From Terracoccus sp. 273MFTsu3.1 (GTDB taxonomy: Bacteria > Actinomycetota > Actinomycetes > Actinomycetales > Dermatophilaceae): DNA of 64,000 nt. Every line of letters starts with the position of its first letter. Position 1 is the stretch's first letter. Below are positions 47,546 to 56,201 of this stretch, in pieces. The translations under genes were made by a program, and so were the position numbers. The stretch is taken from the NCBI RefSeq assembly GCF_000383675.1, contig NZ_KB911820.1, positions 868,001 through 932,000 of the forward strand. The letters run 5' to 3'. The notes beneath the pieces were generated by a model that worked only from the letters and a program-made list of their open reading frames with translations, searched no databases and was not told the origin of the DNA.

Positions 47546-48156
47546 GCAACCTGAGCCCCCAGCAGTTTCGGTACGAGCCCGAGGCGACGAAGATCGACCT
47601 CGGAACGCACCACCTGAACGCGTCGTTCGACCGTCAGGAGCGCACCAAGTCTGAGCGCGCGCACCGGGTCGGCGTGGAGCCCGCTCCGGACGGCTACTAC
47701 CACCAGCCGCCGAGCGGCCTCCGCCAGCAGGCGCTCCCGGGCATGGAGATGTCGGTGCAGGACCACCTCGACGCCCTGAGCAAGGCCTCCGGCCACGAGG
47801 CGCGGATCGACAGCGGCAAGGTCAGCCACCGCCTGTCGCTGTACGACGTCTCCGAAGGGGCCCGCTACGGCGGCACGGAGAAGGCGCACCTCTCCTACAG
47901 CAACGAGCGCCCCGAGGAGGGCGTCCGCGACAACAACGACACCATCGGCGTCGGCCACGTGAACGCCTACCACGCGGGCGAGATCCGGATGGTCAAGTCC
48001 CACGTGCCCAACGGCGCAGGCATGATGCTGGAGACGGCAGAGCGCCTCGCGTCCGAGCACGGCATGGCCTACCCGAAGCACTCGTGGGACCGTTCCGTGC
48101 AGGGCGTCCAGTGGTCGCAGGGGCAGATGCGCAAACGCGGCGAAAAGGTCTGGTAG
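47542..48156 (+). CDS. Hypothetical protein, mixed His/Gln-rich
   Basis: 204 residues. The C-terminal half is ordered (GGTEKAHLSYSNERPEEGVR; IGVGHVNAYHAGEIRMVKSH; LETAERLASEHGMAYPKHSW) and could be an acetyltransferase-like or toxin-like alpha/beta fold; no catalytic motif proven. Starts with NLSPQQF, like the LNSAQFSQP start of the gene at 62617. Confidence 0.72.
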   Translation: MSNLSPQQFRYEPEATKIDLGTHHLNASFDRQERTKSERAHRVGVEPAPDGYYHQPPSGLRQQALPGMEMSVQDHLDALSKASGHEARIDSGKVSHRLSLYDVSEGARYGGTEKAHLSYSNERPEEGVRDNNDTIGVGHVNAYHAGEIRMVKSHVPNGAGMMLETAERLASEHGMAYPKHSWDRSVQGVQWSQGQMRKRGEKVW

Positions 48157-48160
48157 CACG

Positions 48161-48166
48161 TACACT
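48161..48166 (+). promoter_or_regulatory. -10 element TACACT, six bases before an ATG
   Basis: The 48173 gene follows after CCCTCC; no clear -35, which would fall in the upstream gene. Confidence 0.5.
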
Positions 48167-48172
48167 CCCTCC

Positions 48173-48388
48173 ATGGACACAGGGGTGCGTGCAGTGGCGG
48201 GCGTGTTGACGGTGATCGGTCTGGCAGCGGGCATGGTGTCCTGCAACGCCGACCGGCCGGAGGCCCCGAAGCCGGGCTACCAAGAGCGCTGCGAGTCGTG
48301 GGGCGGGACCTACGTGCAGGCACCCATGAACGGGGGAGCCGGGCGGTGCCTGAACCCCGACGGGCAGGAGATGGGTTTCGCGCTGTAG
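48173..48388 (+). CDS. Putative lipoprotein or membrane-anchored protein, predicted leaderless
   Basis: 71 residues. Hydrophobic N-terminus (VAGVLTVIGLAAGMVSC) ending in a Cys that could be lipidated, though the lipobox is imperfect; two more Cys follow. Probably exported and held at the membrane. Could act in exclusion; no direct evidence. Confidence 0.65.
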   Translation: MDTGVRAVAGVLTVIGLAAGMVSCNADRPEAPKPGYQERCESWGGTYVQAPMNGGAGRCLNPDGQEMGFAL

Positions 48389-48391
48389 TCG

Positions 48392-48421
48392 CTGGACGGC
48401 AACCGGATCGACTGGTACGGT
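48392..48421 (+). promoter_or_regulatory. Leaderless promoter CTGGAC-18-TACGGT
   Basis: Six bases (TGTCAC) then ATG at 48428. The spacer contains GGCAACCGG, a variant of the GTCAACCGG box. Confidence 0.55.
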
Positions 48422-48427
48422 TGTCAC

Positions 48428-49099
48428 ATGCAACGACCGACTGAAGACCCGACCACCGACGCTGACGGCTGGGAGCACCACCCGGCCTTCGGCTCGATCA
48501 CCGCCCACCGGATCAGCACGACCCCGGGCGCGGTGCTCTTCGACTCCGAGATCCGCCACACGTACTTCGTGCGGGTGACCATCTCCCCGATGCAGCGCAA
48601 GCGCGACCTCAACCGCGACTGGCTTCACACCGGCAACCGGCCGCTGATGGAGGTCGACATGTCCGAGGCCCAGTGGGCGTCGTTCGTGTCCTCGATGAAC
48701 ACCTCCGGGGTGCCGTGCACGATCCGCACCAAGGAGAACGACCACAACATCCCCAACCTGCCGTTCGACGCCCGGCTGGCCCTGAGCGCCAAGGAGACGC
48801 AGGACGCTGCTCAGCACGCGTTCGAGGGCATCAAGGAGGCGATGGACGCGCTGGAGGCCCTCCCGAGCAACGCCGGTGTCAAGGCCCGCCGCGAGGCCAT
48901 GCGTCGACTGCACTTCGCCATCGAGAACGCCCCGAAGAACGTCGAGTTCGCCGCGAAGTCCCTGACCGAGCACACCGAGAACGTCGTCCAGAAGGCCCGG
49001 GCCGACATCGAGGCCATGGTCGTGTCCCGCGCGCAGGCGCTGGGCGTCGAGCCCTCGCAGATCGTCCGGGAGATCACGGCCGGAGGCGAGGATGCCTGA
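48428..49099 (+). CDS. Hypothetical protein, predicted leaderless
   Basis: 223 residues. Beta-rich N-terminal half (AVLFDSEIRHTYFVRVTISP), helical C-terminal half with repeated Ala/Glu/Lys. Unknown family; heads a run of overlapping small genes. Confidence 0.75.
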   Translation: MQRPTEDPTTDADGWEHHPAFGSITAHRISTTPGAVLFDSEIRHTYFVRVTISPMQRKRDLNRDWLHTGNRPLMEVDMSEAQWASFVSSMNTSGVPCTIRTKENDHNIPNLPFDARLALSAKETQDAAQHAFEGIKEAMDALEALPSNAGVKARREAMRRLHFAIENAPKNVEFAAKSLTEHTENVVQKARADIEAMVVSRAQALGVEPSQIVREITAGGEDA

Positions 49100-49442
49100 C
49101 TACACCGACACCGAACTGAAGGTCGCGCGGCTCTACGCCGAGGAGCGCTGGATGAACCTCGACGCATCGTTCAGTGTCCGCTACGGCGCGGGAGTGCACC
49201 ACGCGCGCCAGTACGGGAAGCAGGACATCCTCGACAACATCAGGAAGGCGCGAGAGGCCCTGAAGCCCGAGCCCAAGACGCTCCTGTTCCACCCGCGTCA
49301 CGCCGAGCAGTTCGCCCTCTACGGCTCGCTCCTGAGGGAGTTGGGCTACACGGTGTCGACGAGCCCCGCCTGCCCCGAGGACACCGCCTACACCTTCCCC
49401 ACCCGACTGACCGAACTGCCGAAGGAGGAGACCGATGCCTGA
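49092..49442 (+). CDS. Hypothetical protein
   Basis: 116 residues, unknown; overlaps both neighbours by 8 bases. Confidence 0.7.
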   Translation: MPDYTDTELKVARLYAEERWMNLDASFSVRYGAGVHHARQYGKQDILDNIRKAREALKPEPKTLLFHPRHAEQFALYGSLLRELGYTVSTSPACPEDTAYTFPTRLTELPKEETDA

Positions 49443-49731
49443 GAGCCACCCCAACAGCCCGCTCGGGCCGGGGGAGAAGTCGCTGCTCGCCGACCTCTAC
49501 GCCGCAGACCAGCGTGTGCAGACACTCCGAGCCCAGATCCTCGCGACCCGGGACCTCGTCGAGGCGCAGCACCCCGTGCTGACCAACGTCACGAAGGGCT
49601 GCTGCGCGCCGCCCAAACTGTGCAACGGCCACGCCGACGAGTGCGGGGGGTCCCACGACTTTCTGAACCGTCCGCCGTGGCCCTGCCGGGACCTCCGCGC
49701 GCTGCGCGAGGCGCTGAAGGAGATCCCGTGA
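49435..49731 (+). CDS. Hypothetical Cys-rich protein
   Basis: 98 residues. Helical first half; CCAPPKLCNGHADECGG is a dense Cys/His cluster, probably metal-binding. Overlaps the HAD gene GTG. Confidence 0.7.
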   Translation: MPESHPNSPLGPGEKSLLADLYAADQRVQTLRAQILATRDLVEAQHPVLTNVTKGCCAPPKLCNGHADECGGSHDFLNRPPWPCRDLRALREALKEIP

Positions 49732-50228
49732 AGCCCCTGCTGTTCCTCGACGTGGACGGCGTGCTCAACATCCTCCCGGGGGTGCTGAAGGCCAAGAAGG
49801 CCCCGCCCACGGGCTTCCACGAGGCGCGCGTCGACCTGCGCAACGGGGACCTGCGCACCGTGCTCATCAACGAGGAAATCGGCGAAGGGCTCCGGTCGCT
49901 CAGCGACGACGTCGAGATCCGCTGGGTGTCGCACTGGAACAGCCGGGCCAACCTCCTCGGCAAGATGCTCGGCCTGCCCCGGTGCACCTTCGTGGCCATC
50001 AGTCCGTGGATGGGTGGGTCCAAGGCACCAACGATCTTCTACGAGATCGGAACGCGGAGCCCCAAGCGCCCGGCCATCTGGGTCGACGACGAGTGCACCT
50101 CCGACGACGTCTTCCAGATGCAGATCCGGATCTCCAGCCCGTTCTCGGCGCTCCGGACCGATCCGGCCGTCGGTCTGCGGCTGCAGGACATCGAACTCAT
50201 CCGTTCCGAGTTCGCGCTTTTGGGCTAA
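49728..50228 (+). CDS. HAD-superfamily phosphatase-like protein
   Basis: 166 residues. LLFLDVDGVLNIL is HAD motif I with both Asp; IRWVSHWNSRAN could hold motif II and IWVDDECTSDD motif IV. It resembles HAD domains found in RNA-repair polyproteins of actinobacteria. Substrate unknown; RNA ligase and kinase lie 7 kb downstream. Confidence 0.78.
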   Translation: MKPLLFLDVDGVLNILPGVLKAKKAPPTGFHEARVDLRNGDLRTVLINEEIGEGLRSLSDDVEIRWVSHWNSRANLLGKMLGLPRCTFVAISPWMGGSKAPTIFYEIGTRSPKRPAIWVDDECTSDDVFQMQIRISSPFSALRTDPAVGLRLQDIELIRSEFALLG

Positions 50229-50265
50229 TTTTGCCCCCGCGCGTGAAGTACAACAACCCAACCAC

Positions 50266-50295
50266 TTGACAACGCCGACACGAGGAAGCGACAAT
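50266..50295 (+). promoter_or_regulatory. Leaderless promoter TTGACA-18-GACAAT
   Basis: Consensus -35; six bases (TTCTGC) then ATG at 50302. Confidence 0.65.
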
Positions 50296-50301
50296 TTCTG
50301 C

Positions 50302-50670
50302 ATGACCGACCCGACCATCCTCCCGCGACCGATCCAGCAGGCTGATCTCGCGCGCACCGACCACGTCCACGACGACATGGGCGTGTGCATCAAGAACCGC
50401 TACGCCGAGCGCTGCGCGCCCTTCTACTGCGAGAAGTGCCACCACCCGAGCGGCTACCACGACCCTGAGCGTGGCTGCACGATGCCGATCAACCACCGGG
50501 GGCTGCCCGCCAACGCCGGGGATCCCTCGCGCCCGTGCGCGTGCGGTCGGCCGCGCGACCTGCTCGTCGAGGACATCATCAACTTCGCCGAGGAGCGTCT
50601 CGGGATCGACCTGCTCCCGTGGCAGAAGACCCTCATGCGGGCCGTGCTCGGCGAGATGGAGGAGATCTGA
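50302..50670 (+). CDS. Hypothetical zinc-binding protein, predicted leaderless
   Basis: 122 residues. Cys/His cluster (CAPFYCEKCHHPSGYHDP ... CACGRP) and a C-terminal helix with GIDLLPWQKTLMRAVL. TGATG overlap with the next gene. Unknown. Confidence 0.7.
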   Translation: MTDPTILPRPIQQADLARTDHVHDDMGVCIKNRYAERCAPFYCEKCHHPSGYHDPERGCTMPINHRGLPANAGDPSRPCACGRPRDLLVEDIINFAEERLGIDLLPWQKTLMRAVLGEMEEI

Positions 50671-50819
50671 TGTTCCCCCGGATCAAGCGCCAGCACCGGC
50701 GCTACTGCCCCCGCTACCGCAGCATCTTCCGACGCTGCATCTGCAACAAGACCCCCGCTCGCCCCTTCGAGATCCACCCGAACTGGCACGAGCGGCTACC
50801 CATCGAGGAGGACCGGTGA
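50670..50819 (+). CDS. Small Arg/Cys-rich protein
   Basis: 49 residues (KRQHRRYCPRYRSIFRRCIC); overlaps on both sides support it. Unknown. Confidence 0.58.
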   Translation: MFPRIKRQHRRYCPRYRSIFRRCICNKTPARPFEIHPNWHERLPIEEDR

Positions 50820-51067
50820 AGCGCATGCTCGCCATCGACTTCGGCATCCCCAAGCCCGCCCCCGCGCGGGAGGAGGAGTTCGACGTGACCCTGTTCTACG
50901 ACGGCTTCCACCTGAAGCGCCGGGTCACCGCCAAGACCCACTTCGACGCGCTCGACGTCGCCCACGCGGCCGAGAGGGCTGGCGACCCCGCCGTCCCCCG
51001 GCTCTACCGTGCGGGCAACGCCTCGCGCGTTCATGGCAAGGCCGCGCGGCAGGAGGCCTTCGCGTGA
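50816..51067 (+). CDS. Hypothetical small protein
   Basis: 83 residues, alpha/beta (FDVTLFYDGFHLKRRVTAKT). GTG start overlapping the previous stop. Unknown. Confidence 0.68.
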   Translation: MKRMLAIDFGIPKPAPAREEEFDVTLFYDGFHLKRRVTAKTHFDALDVAHAAERAGDPAVPRLYRAGNASRVHGKAARQEAFA

Positions 51068-51318
51068 AGATCCACGCCACCTTCATCAGCCGCAAGGACG
51101 CACCGAAGGTCCCGGAACTCGTGGTCGCGTGGGACGAGTACGCCATCGACGAGGCCCCCGACGCCTACGCCAAGGACGTGGAGACCTCGATCCGGGTCTG
51201 CGGCGACGACGTGCACGCCCACGCGACCGTGGTGATCGTCATCCCCGAGTCGCAGGTCGTCGAGATCCTCAACCGGCGCGTCGTCCTCTACTCAGGCGAC
51301 ATCAAGGAGGCCTCGTGA
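51064..51318 (+). CDS. Hypothetical small protein
   Basis: 84 residues, beta-rich, acidic. GTG start in overlap. Unknown. Confidence 0.68.
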   Translation: MKIHATFISRKDAPKVPELVVAWDEYAIDEAPDAYAKDVETSIRVCGDDVHAHATVVIVIPESQVVEILNRRVVLYSGDIKEAS

Positions 51319-51578
51319 GCCGGGACATCGTACGCGCGCTCACCGTCGACCGGGGACACCTCTACATGCACAGCCCCTACTTCAAGACGGCCATCGACAC
51401 GCTGGCCACCATGCTGCCGCTGTGGGTCGAGGGGATCGCCGCCCAAGCGACCGAGCAGGACCGCCAGTACCACCGGGCGATGGAGTCCATCCGTCTCGAC
51501 ATGCAGCCACGCGTCTTCGTCGACCTGACCAAGGACGCACGCCGCGACATGGGCTTCCCGGGCGTACGGGACCTGTAG
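51315..51578 (+). CDS. Hypothetical small protein
   Basis: 87 residues, unknown. GTG start in overlap; stop TAG overlaps the next GTG by one base. Confidence 0.68.
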   Translation: MSRDIVRALTVDRGHLYMHSPYFKTAIDTLATMLPLWVEGIAAQATEQDRQYHRAMESIRLDMQPRVFVDLTKDARRDMGFPGVRDL

Positions 51579-51763
51579 TGGCCCGGGTCATCCGTAGCAG
51601 CGCCTCGGCAAGGGAGACACCCCCGTGCACGGTCTGTGGGATGCCCTCCACCTCGCGCTGGAAGGCGCGTGCAGCCTCAGACATTCATCTGTGCGACGAG
51701 CATCTGGAGCGCCACAGAGACGCCTTGAAGAAGGCGGAGTACAGCCGGGTCGAGCCAGACTGA
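51578..51763 (+). CDS. Small Cys-containing protein
   Basis: 61 residues; PPCTVCGMPS plus HLCDEHLERH form a likely CCCH zinc site. Last gene before a terminator. Confidence 0.64.
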   Translation: MARVIRSSASARETPPCTVCGMPSTSRWKARAASDIHLCDEHLERHRDALKKAEYSRVEPD

Positions 51764-51773
51764 CCCGTCGGCG

Positions 51774-51815
51774 GGAGCCGTGGTTCCGGAGGGGGAGCCA
51801 CGGCTCCTTCATTTT
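51774..51815 (+). terminator. Intrinsic terminator with T-rich tail
   Basis: 10-bp stem GGAGCCGTGG / CCACGGCTCC, 14-base loop, followed by TTCATTTT. The best classical terminator in the window. Confidence 0.78.
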
Positions 51816-51848
51816 GGCCAGATGAAGCAATCGGATCAACTGAACGAG

Positions 51849-51878
51849 TTGACAGAACCGGATCGAGACCCCATCATT
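51849..51878 (+). promoter_or_regulatory. Leaderless promoter TTGACA-18-ATCATT
   Basis: Six bases (GATGAC) then ATG at 51885. -10 match is modest but geometry and -35 are exact. Confidence 0.5.
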
Positions 51879-51884
51879 GATGAC

Positions 51885-52265
51885 ATGACCACAGCACTTC
51901 AGGTCGCCGAGAAGGCGATTCAACTCGCAGACCAGAACCCGCACTTCGTCTACAAGTCCCCGCTCACCGGACCCGTCAAGGACTGCCTCTACGTCCACGA
52001 GGGCAAGGGCTCCTGCATCTTCGGTCAGGCGCTGCTGGCCCTCGGGGTCGCCGACGCCGAGTACCTCGACAAGAACAAGGACCTCCGCATCGGCACACTC
52101 CTCCGGCGCATGGCGGACGCTCGACTCATCGCGCCCATCCCCACCATCGACGATCAGGTGCTGCTCACTCGGATGGGGAGCGCTCAGCGCGCACAGGACG
52201 ACGGGATGGAGTGGGGCGACGCGGTCGCGACCCTCCGCGAGCACGTGGGGAAGCAGGCGGCGTGA
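51885..52265 (+). CDS. Hypothetical protein, predicted leaderless
   Basis: 126 residues, unknown; FVYKSPLTGPVKDCLYVHEG and SCIFGQALLALGV look like an ordered enzyme or sensor domain. An in-frame ATG at 51822 exists but lies upstream of the promoter, so I prefer 51885. Confidence 0.7.
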   Translation: MTTALQVAEKAIQLADQNPHFVYKSPLTGPVKDCLYVHEGKGSCIFGQALLALGVADAEYLDKNKDLRIGTLLRRMADARLIAPIPTIDDQVLLTRMGSAQRAQDDGMEWGDAVATLREHVGKQAA

Positions 52266-52912
52266 AGGCCCTCCTCTTCGCGATGCACCACGCGCAGGCC
52301 ATGCACTTCATGCGTGAGATCTCGCCGGAGCAGCGACGCGAGTTCATCGTCCTGACCGGCGACGCGTCCCTTCACCGCGCGCAGGGCTTCCGGGTAAACC
52401 GAGCGCTCTTCCTCGACGACTGGTTCCGAGGTTGGAAGCCACAGGTGGCGCAGGACATCCACGCGATGCTCTACGTCATGGGCGTCACCGACGTTTGGGA
52501 GCGCCTCGACACCCTCCGCCAGAATCGCGCCCGCGAGGCGTTCGACCTCGGATTGACGGGCGAGAGCGAGTGGGTCTGCTTCCACATCCCGAGCATCGAC
52601 CCGCCCGTGGAGCGGTACTGGTCGACGGCGAGATCCCGCAAGTTCCACGGCATGCTGCAGGCCGATAAGGGTCGCGCAGCGCTCAACGCCCTGCCCGGGC
52701 TGGACGACAAGAAGGGCAGCAAGAACCCCGTCGGCGGAATCGTCTTCAAGGAGATCCTCGACATCGACAGCCCGGACAGCACCTTCGCGTTCTACGCCGA
52801 CTGGTACATCCGCCGCAACATCCGCACCCCCGAGCCCTACCTGAAGGAGATCAAGCGTGACAACATCAGCGCAGCCCTCGACTGGTTCCGACCGGCCCCT
52901 TCATCCCTCTGA
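52262..52912 (+). CDS. Hypothetical protein
   Basis: 216 residues, alpha/beta, unknown. GTG in overlap. Its last 56 bases overlap the next gene. Confidence 0.73.
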   Translation: MKALLFAMHHAQAMHFMREISPEQRREFIVLTGDASLHRAQGFRVNRALFLDDWFRGWKPQVAQDIHAMLYVMGVTDVWERLDTLRQNRAREAFDLGLTGESEWVCFHIPSIDPPVERYWSTARSRKFHGMLQADKGRAALNALPGLDDKKGSKNPVGGIVFKEILDIDSPDSTFAFYADWYIRRNIRTPEPYLKEIKRDNISAALDWFRPAPSSL

Positions 52913-53105
52913 GGTCCCCGCGCTCGTCGAGCGTCTGGAGGCCAAGATCGCGGCCGAGCCGCGCTCGGAGCGCAACCTCGCCCTCGACGAGGCGGTCTTC
53001 GTCCTCGACGACATGCGCCTGAAGTGGGACGGCGCGACGTGGGCGGGCATCCGCGCCCTCTTCGACGAGGCCATCAACCGCATCAACGCCCTCCGGGAGG
53101 CCTGA
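52857..53105 (+). CDS. Hypothetical small protein
   Basis: 82 residues, helical, unknown. GTG start inside the previous gene. Confidence 0.66.
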   Translation: MTTSAQPSTGSDRPLHPSEVPALVERLEAKIAAEPRSERNLALDEAVFVLDDMRLKWDGATWAGIRALFDEAINRINALREA

Positions 53106-53106
53106 G

Positions 53107-53286
53107 ATGGCTCAGACCATGGACGGTATCCGCGCCAGCGTTCATAGCGCCGCCAAGGTGGGCTGGAACGGGGCCATCAACCGGGTCGTCGAGCGCCTCC
53201 GGGCCGAGGCAGCAGCCCGTTCCGACGAGAAGGAGCGCGCGGCCTTCGTGACCGCCTCCGTGCTGGTCGAGGGGATGGCGAAGTGA
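53107..53286 (+). CDS. Hypothetical small protein
   Basis: 59 residues, helical and Ala-rich (NRVVERLRAEAAARSDEKER). One base after the previous stop; stop overlaps the next GTG. Confidence 0.62.
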   Translation: MAQTMDGIRASVHSAAKVGWNGAINRVVERLRAEAAARSDEKERAAFVTASVLVEGMAK

Positions 53287-53492
53287 GGGTCGCAGGCCTC
53301 ATCCCGACCGTCGCAGAGACCGAGCGGGTGACCATCACGGCCCCCGACGGCCTCCAGTACGCCGTCGAGGTGGTTCAGGAGCGCAAGGGGTACTACCTGA
53401 GGGTCTCCACCCTCGACGGAACGCCTCTGTCGTCGCACCATCCGGCCTCCTACCCCTTCCAGAGTGTGCTTCTGGTCGGTCCGAGGTCCTGA
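53283..53492 (+). CDS. Hypothetical small protein
   Basis: 69 residues, beta-rich, unknown; overlaps on both sides. Confidence 0.66.
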   Translation: MRVAGLIPTVAETERVTITAPDGLQYAVEVVQERKGYYLRVSTLDGTPLSSHHPASYPFQSVLLVGPRS

Positions 53493-53746
53493 TGACGAAC
53501 GAAAACGCGATTTCGTTCGATGTGGACGCCGAAACGGCCTCCCTCTGGCTCACTGAGCACGCCATCAGCGCCGGATTCCGCCCCTACGTGGGCTTCCAGC
53601 ACTCCGTGACCGTCCAGATCGGCGAGAACGAGCGTGCGTGGAACCCCGACGGCCCCTACTTCAAGGGCCCGGACACCATCACGTACATCAAGAACACCAC
53701 GACGGGCGTCGTCAGAGCCCGAGTCGCGGCCGAACTCTTCGAGTGA
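53492..53746 (+). CDS. Hypothetical small protein
   Basis: 84 residues, beta-rich, unknown; TGATG start. Confidence 0.68.
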   Translation: MTNENAISFDVDAETASLWLTEHAISAGFRPYVGFQHSVTVQIGENERAWNPDGPYFKGPDTITYIKNTTTGVVRARVAAELFE

Positions 53747-53794
53747 GTGTCAACCGGCACGCTCGAACCGCATGACCAGAACCGAAAGGCAACC

Positions 53795-54475
53795 ATGACC
53801 GCTGCAATGCTCGAACCGCCCGCCCAGCACCCGGAACTGCCGGTCCTGCTGGAGGAGCCGGAGTACGACCTCTCCCACCTCGCCCCCAACATCACCCGAC
53901 CGCTCGCGCTGGCCGTCGACATCGACGACGTCATTCATCCGTGGTACGCCCTCGCGCACAAGGCCTGCGTGGCGGCGAACCTCGGCAAGGCACGGAGCGT
54001 CATGCCCACCTCGTGGACCATGCACGAGGCCTACGAGGTCCCCCTCGACGAGTGGGTCAAGGTCATCAACGAGGCCACCCTCGGCGGCGACCTCTACACC
54101 GCCCCGCCGCTGCCGAACGTCGGCTACTGGCTCGACCTCCTGCGCGAGGTCGGTCACGAGGTCCACTTCGTCACGGCGCGCGGCCTTCATCAGGGCGAGG
54201 GCGTCATCGGCGACCTGCGCGACATCATCCGCAAGAAGACCGTCGACTACGTCTTCGAGAACGACCTCGCGCACGACTCGCTGACGTTCCTGAAGGACAA
54301 GCGCCGCTTCCTCGCCGACATCTACGTGGACGACGGCGTGCACAACATCAAGGCCCTCTCGGAGGCTGGCCGGGTCGCGTACCTCGTGGACGCTCCGCAC
54401 AACCAGCGCTTCGACTACGCCCCTCGCGTGCCGTCCTTCGCGGCCTTCGCCAAGATGATCGTCGAGGCAACGTGA
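53795..54475 (+). CDS. 5'(3')-deoxyribonucleotidase-like HAD protein
   Basis: 226 residues. ALAVDIDDVIHPWY (motif I with both Asp), VHFVTARG (motif II), a Lys in KKTVDY/KDKRR region and ADIYVDDGVHNI (motif IV) match the NT5C-type nucleotidase family that removes phosphate from dNMPs. It may balance pools with the dNMP kinase and reductase. ATG behind CGAAAGGCAACC; the gap before it carries GTCAACCGG (53749). Confidence 0.82.
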   Translation: MTAAMLEPPAQHPELPVLLEEPEYDLSHLAPNITRPLALAVDIDDVIHPWYALAHKACVAANLGKARSVMPTSWTMHEAYEVPLDEWVKVINEATLGGDLYTAPPLPNVGYWLDLLREVGHEVHFVTARGLHQGEGVIGDLRDIIRKKTVDYVFENDLAHDSLTFLKDKRRFLADIYVDDGVHNIKALSEAGRVAYLVDAPHNQRFDYAPRVPSFAAFAKMIVEAT

Positions 54476-54762
54476 CGGCCGTCGCCCGGGCTACCGACCC
54501 GGAGACCAGCCACGAGGCAGCCGCGTCCGTCGGCGACGTGCGTGAGTCCCAGCGGTTCGTCCACAGCCTGCTGAAGGCCTCCGGCGGCGCGACCGACGAA
54601 GCGCTCGTCAACACCACCCAGAACCTCGGGTTCCCGATCAGCCCGTCGGGGCTGCGCACCCGTCGCTCAGAACTCGTGCGGCTCGGGCTCGTGGAGGACT
54701 CGGGGGAGCGAGAGCGCCTCGCCAGCGGACGCCGAGCCATCGTCTGGCGGGTGCGCCGATGA
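54472..54762 (+). CDS. Winged-helix DNA-binding protein
   Basis: 96 residues. DPETSHEAAASV start, then helices with GLRTRRSELVRLGLVEDSGE, the pattern of a small phage winged-helix protein. Probable regulator. GTG in overlap. Confidence 0.72.
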   Translation: MTAVARATDPETSHEAAASVGDVRESQRFVHSLLKASGGATDEALVNTTQNLGFPISPSGLRTRRSELVRLGLVEDSGERERLASGRRAIVWRVRR

Positions 54763-55055
54763 GCGCCCACGCCATCCTGCGTCGCGACCTGATGGGGCTC
54801 AACCTCATCGTCAGCCCGGCACCGGGTCAGGTCATCCACTGGAACGCCCTCGGATACACGCTGGCAGAGGGGACTCGCCCGGGGCCGGAAGCGGACCTGC
54901 GGCTGTCCGAGGAGACCGCACGGGCCATCTACGAGGCCCTCGCCGAGCACTTCGGTCTGGCGGGCTCCACGGCCCTCCTGAAGGCCCACACGGAGGCCCT
55001 GCAGATCGAGCGGCAGCGCGTCGACAAGTTCATCAACCACCACCTCGACACCTGA
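54759..55055 (+). CDS. Hypothetical protein
   Basis: 98 residues, alpha/beta, unknown; ATGA overlap with the previous gene. Confidence 0.7.
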   Translation: MSAHAILRRDLMGLNLIVSPAPGQVIHWNALGYTLAEGTRPGPEADLRLSEETARAIYEALAEHFGLAGSTALLKAHTEALQIERQRVDKFINHHLDT

Positions 55056-55063
55056 GGAACGCC

Positions 55064-55228
55064 ATGAGTGACAAGCCTCTCGGAGCGAACTGCTCCTCCG
55101 GCTGCAAGACGAAGAACCATGCGTCGTACGGCGAGTGCCTGCGGCAGAAGAACACCGGCGCACAGGGGATGTCATCCGCCCCCAGCGTCTTCTCGAAGAA
55201 CACCCCGACTCCCAAGGAGAGCAAGTGA
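55064..55228 (+). CDS. Small Cys-rich protein, NCSSGCKTKNHASYGECL type
   Basis: 54 residues. The Cys pattern C-x3-C-x10-C with KNHASYGECLR is seen in small proteins of many actinophages; function unknown. ATG behind GAGGAA. Confidence 0.68.
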   Translation: MSDKPLGANCSSGCKTKNHASYGECLRQKNTGAQGMSSAPSVFSKNTPTPKESK

Positions 55229-55449
55229 GCACGACCGTGAAGACCGTCACCGAGATCGAGTACGACGCCGCAGGCCGGGTCGTCAAGGAGACCAAGACGA
55301 CGACCGAGACCCCGACCTACAACCCCGGGGGAACCGTCTGGGTCGACCCGCCCTACGGACACGGGCTCGGTCTCGGCGGTCATATCCGCCGCGTGACGCC
55401 GCCGTACACCGCCACCTTCGTCAACGACAAGACGGCGGGGGACAAGTGA
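55225..55449 (+). CDS. Hypothetical beta-rich protein
   Basis: 74 residues; repeated Thr/Lys/Glu strands (TVTEIEYDAAGRVVKETK) then a Gly-rich loop. GTG in overlap. Unknown. Confidence 0.66.
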   Translation: MSTTVKTVTEIEYDAAGRVVKETKTTTETPTYNPGGTVWVDPPYGHGLGLGGHIRRVTPPYTATFVNDKTAGDK

Positions 55450-55727
55450 ACCGCAAGCGCAGGGTCACCCTCGCCGTCGGAGCCGCCATCCTCGCCTTCT
55501 TCACGCTGACCGCTGAGGGCTGTGACAAGGCCGTCGAGCAGTATCAGGACGCGCCCATCGGCCAGCGCATCAACAAGGACGTCACCATCGTCGAGATGCC
55601 GGACGGCTACGCCAACATCGCCACGGTCTGCAAGGCAGGCGTCCGCTACTCGTCGGCGACCGTCGGCGGGCAGACCGAGGCCCGGGCCATTCAGGTCACC
55701 CTCGACCCGGCCTGCGACGGGAAGTGA
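55446..55727 (+). CDS. Putative lipoprotein
   Basis: 93 residues. Basic start, hydrophobic segment (VTLAVGAAILAFFTLTAEGC) ending in a Cys suited to lipidation, then a soluble domain with two Cys. Probably anchored on the outer face of the membrane. Confidence 0.68.
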   Translation: MNRKRRVTLAVGAAILAFFTLTAEGCDKAVEQYQDAPIGQRINKDVTIVEMPDGYANIATVCKAGVRYSSATVGGQTEARAIQVTLDPACDGK

Positions 55728-55728
55728 C

Positions 55729-55977
55729 ATGAGCCGCCAGACCAAGGAGAACGCCACAGCGGCCTTCCGCGCGGTCGTCATGACCCACTACCCCGCCTCC
55801 GATGGGCGAGAGGCTTCCGTCGTCATCAACGTCTACGGCCCGTACCAGAACATCGGTGCTGCCCGGGCTGCCGCCAAGCGTGAGGGTCAGGTCTGGGGCT
55901 ACTCCGTCCAGCGCGGCATCACGAAGACGTCGAAGATCCAGCGCTCCTCGCTCGCGTGGGAGGACATCGAGCCGTGA
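55729..55977 (+). CDS. Hypothetical protein
   Basis: 82 residues, alpha/beta (ASVVINVYGPYQNIGAARAA), unknown. One base after the previous stop. Confidence 0.68.
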   Translation: MSRQTKENATAAFRAVVMTHYPASDGREASVVINVYGPYQNIGAARAAAKREGQVWGYSVQRGITKTSKIQRSSLAWEDIEP

Positions 55978-56195
55978 GCGTCATGTGCCAGCAGGGCCTG
56001 AACCAGCGCAACAAGGCCCGCTCGGACTACGGGGTTCTCGCCCGTGCAGCCCGCAAGGCGGCGAGCACGAGGAACCCCAAGCACGAGGCCGAGGCTCTCC
56101 GGCTGAAGGCAGAGATCCAAGAGACCAAGCGGCTGCTCGCCGATCACGTGAGCCGCTGCATCACCTGCTCCACCTCATCTGACAACACCATCTGA
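55974..56195 (+). CDS. Hypothetical helical protein
   Basis: 73 residues, charged helix with CITC near the end. GTG in overlap. Confidence 0.66.
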   Translation: MSVMCQQGLNQRNKARSDYGVLARAARKAASTRNPKHEAEALRLKAEIQETKRLLADHVSRCITCSTSSDNTI

Positions 56196-56201
56196 CGTTC
56201 G

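Noticed and set aside
51822-51884. Upstream ATG for the 51885 gene
   Set aside because: It lies before the TTGACA-ATCATT promoter and has no ribosome-binding site.
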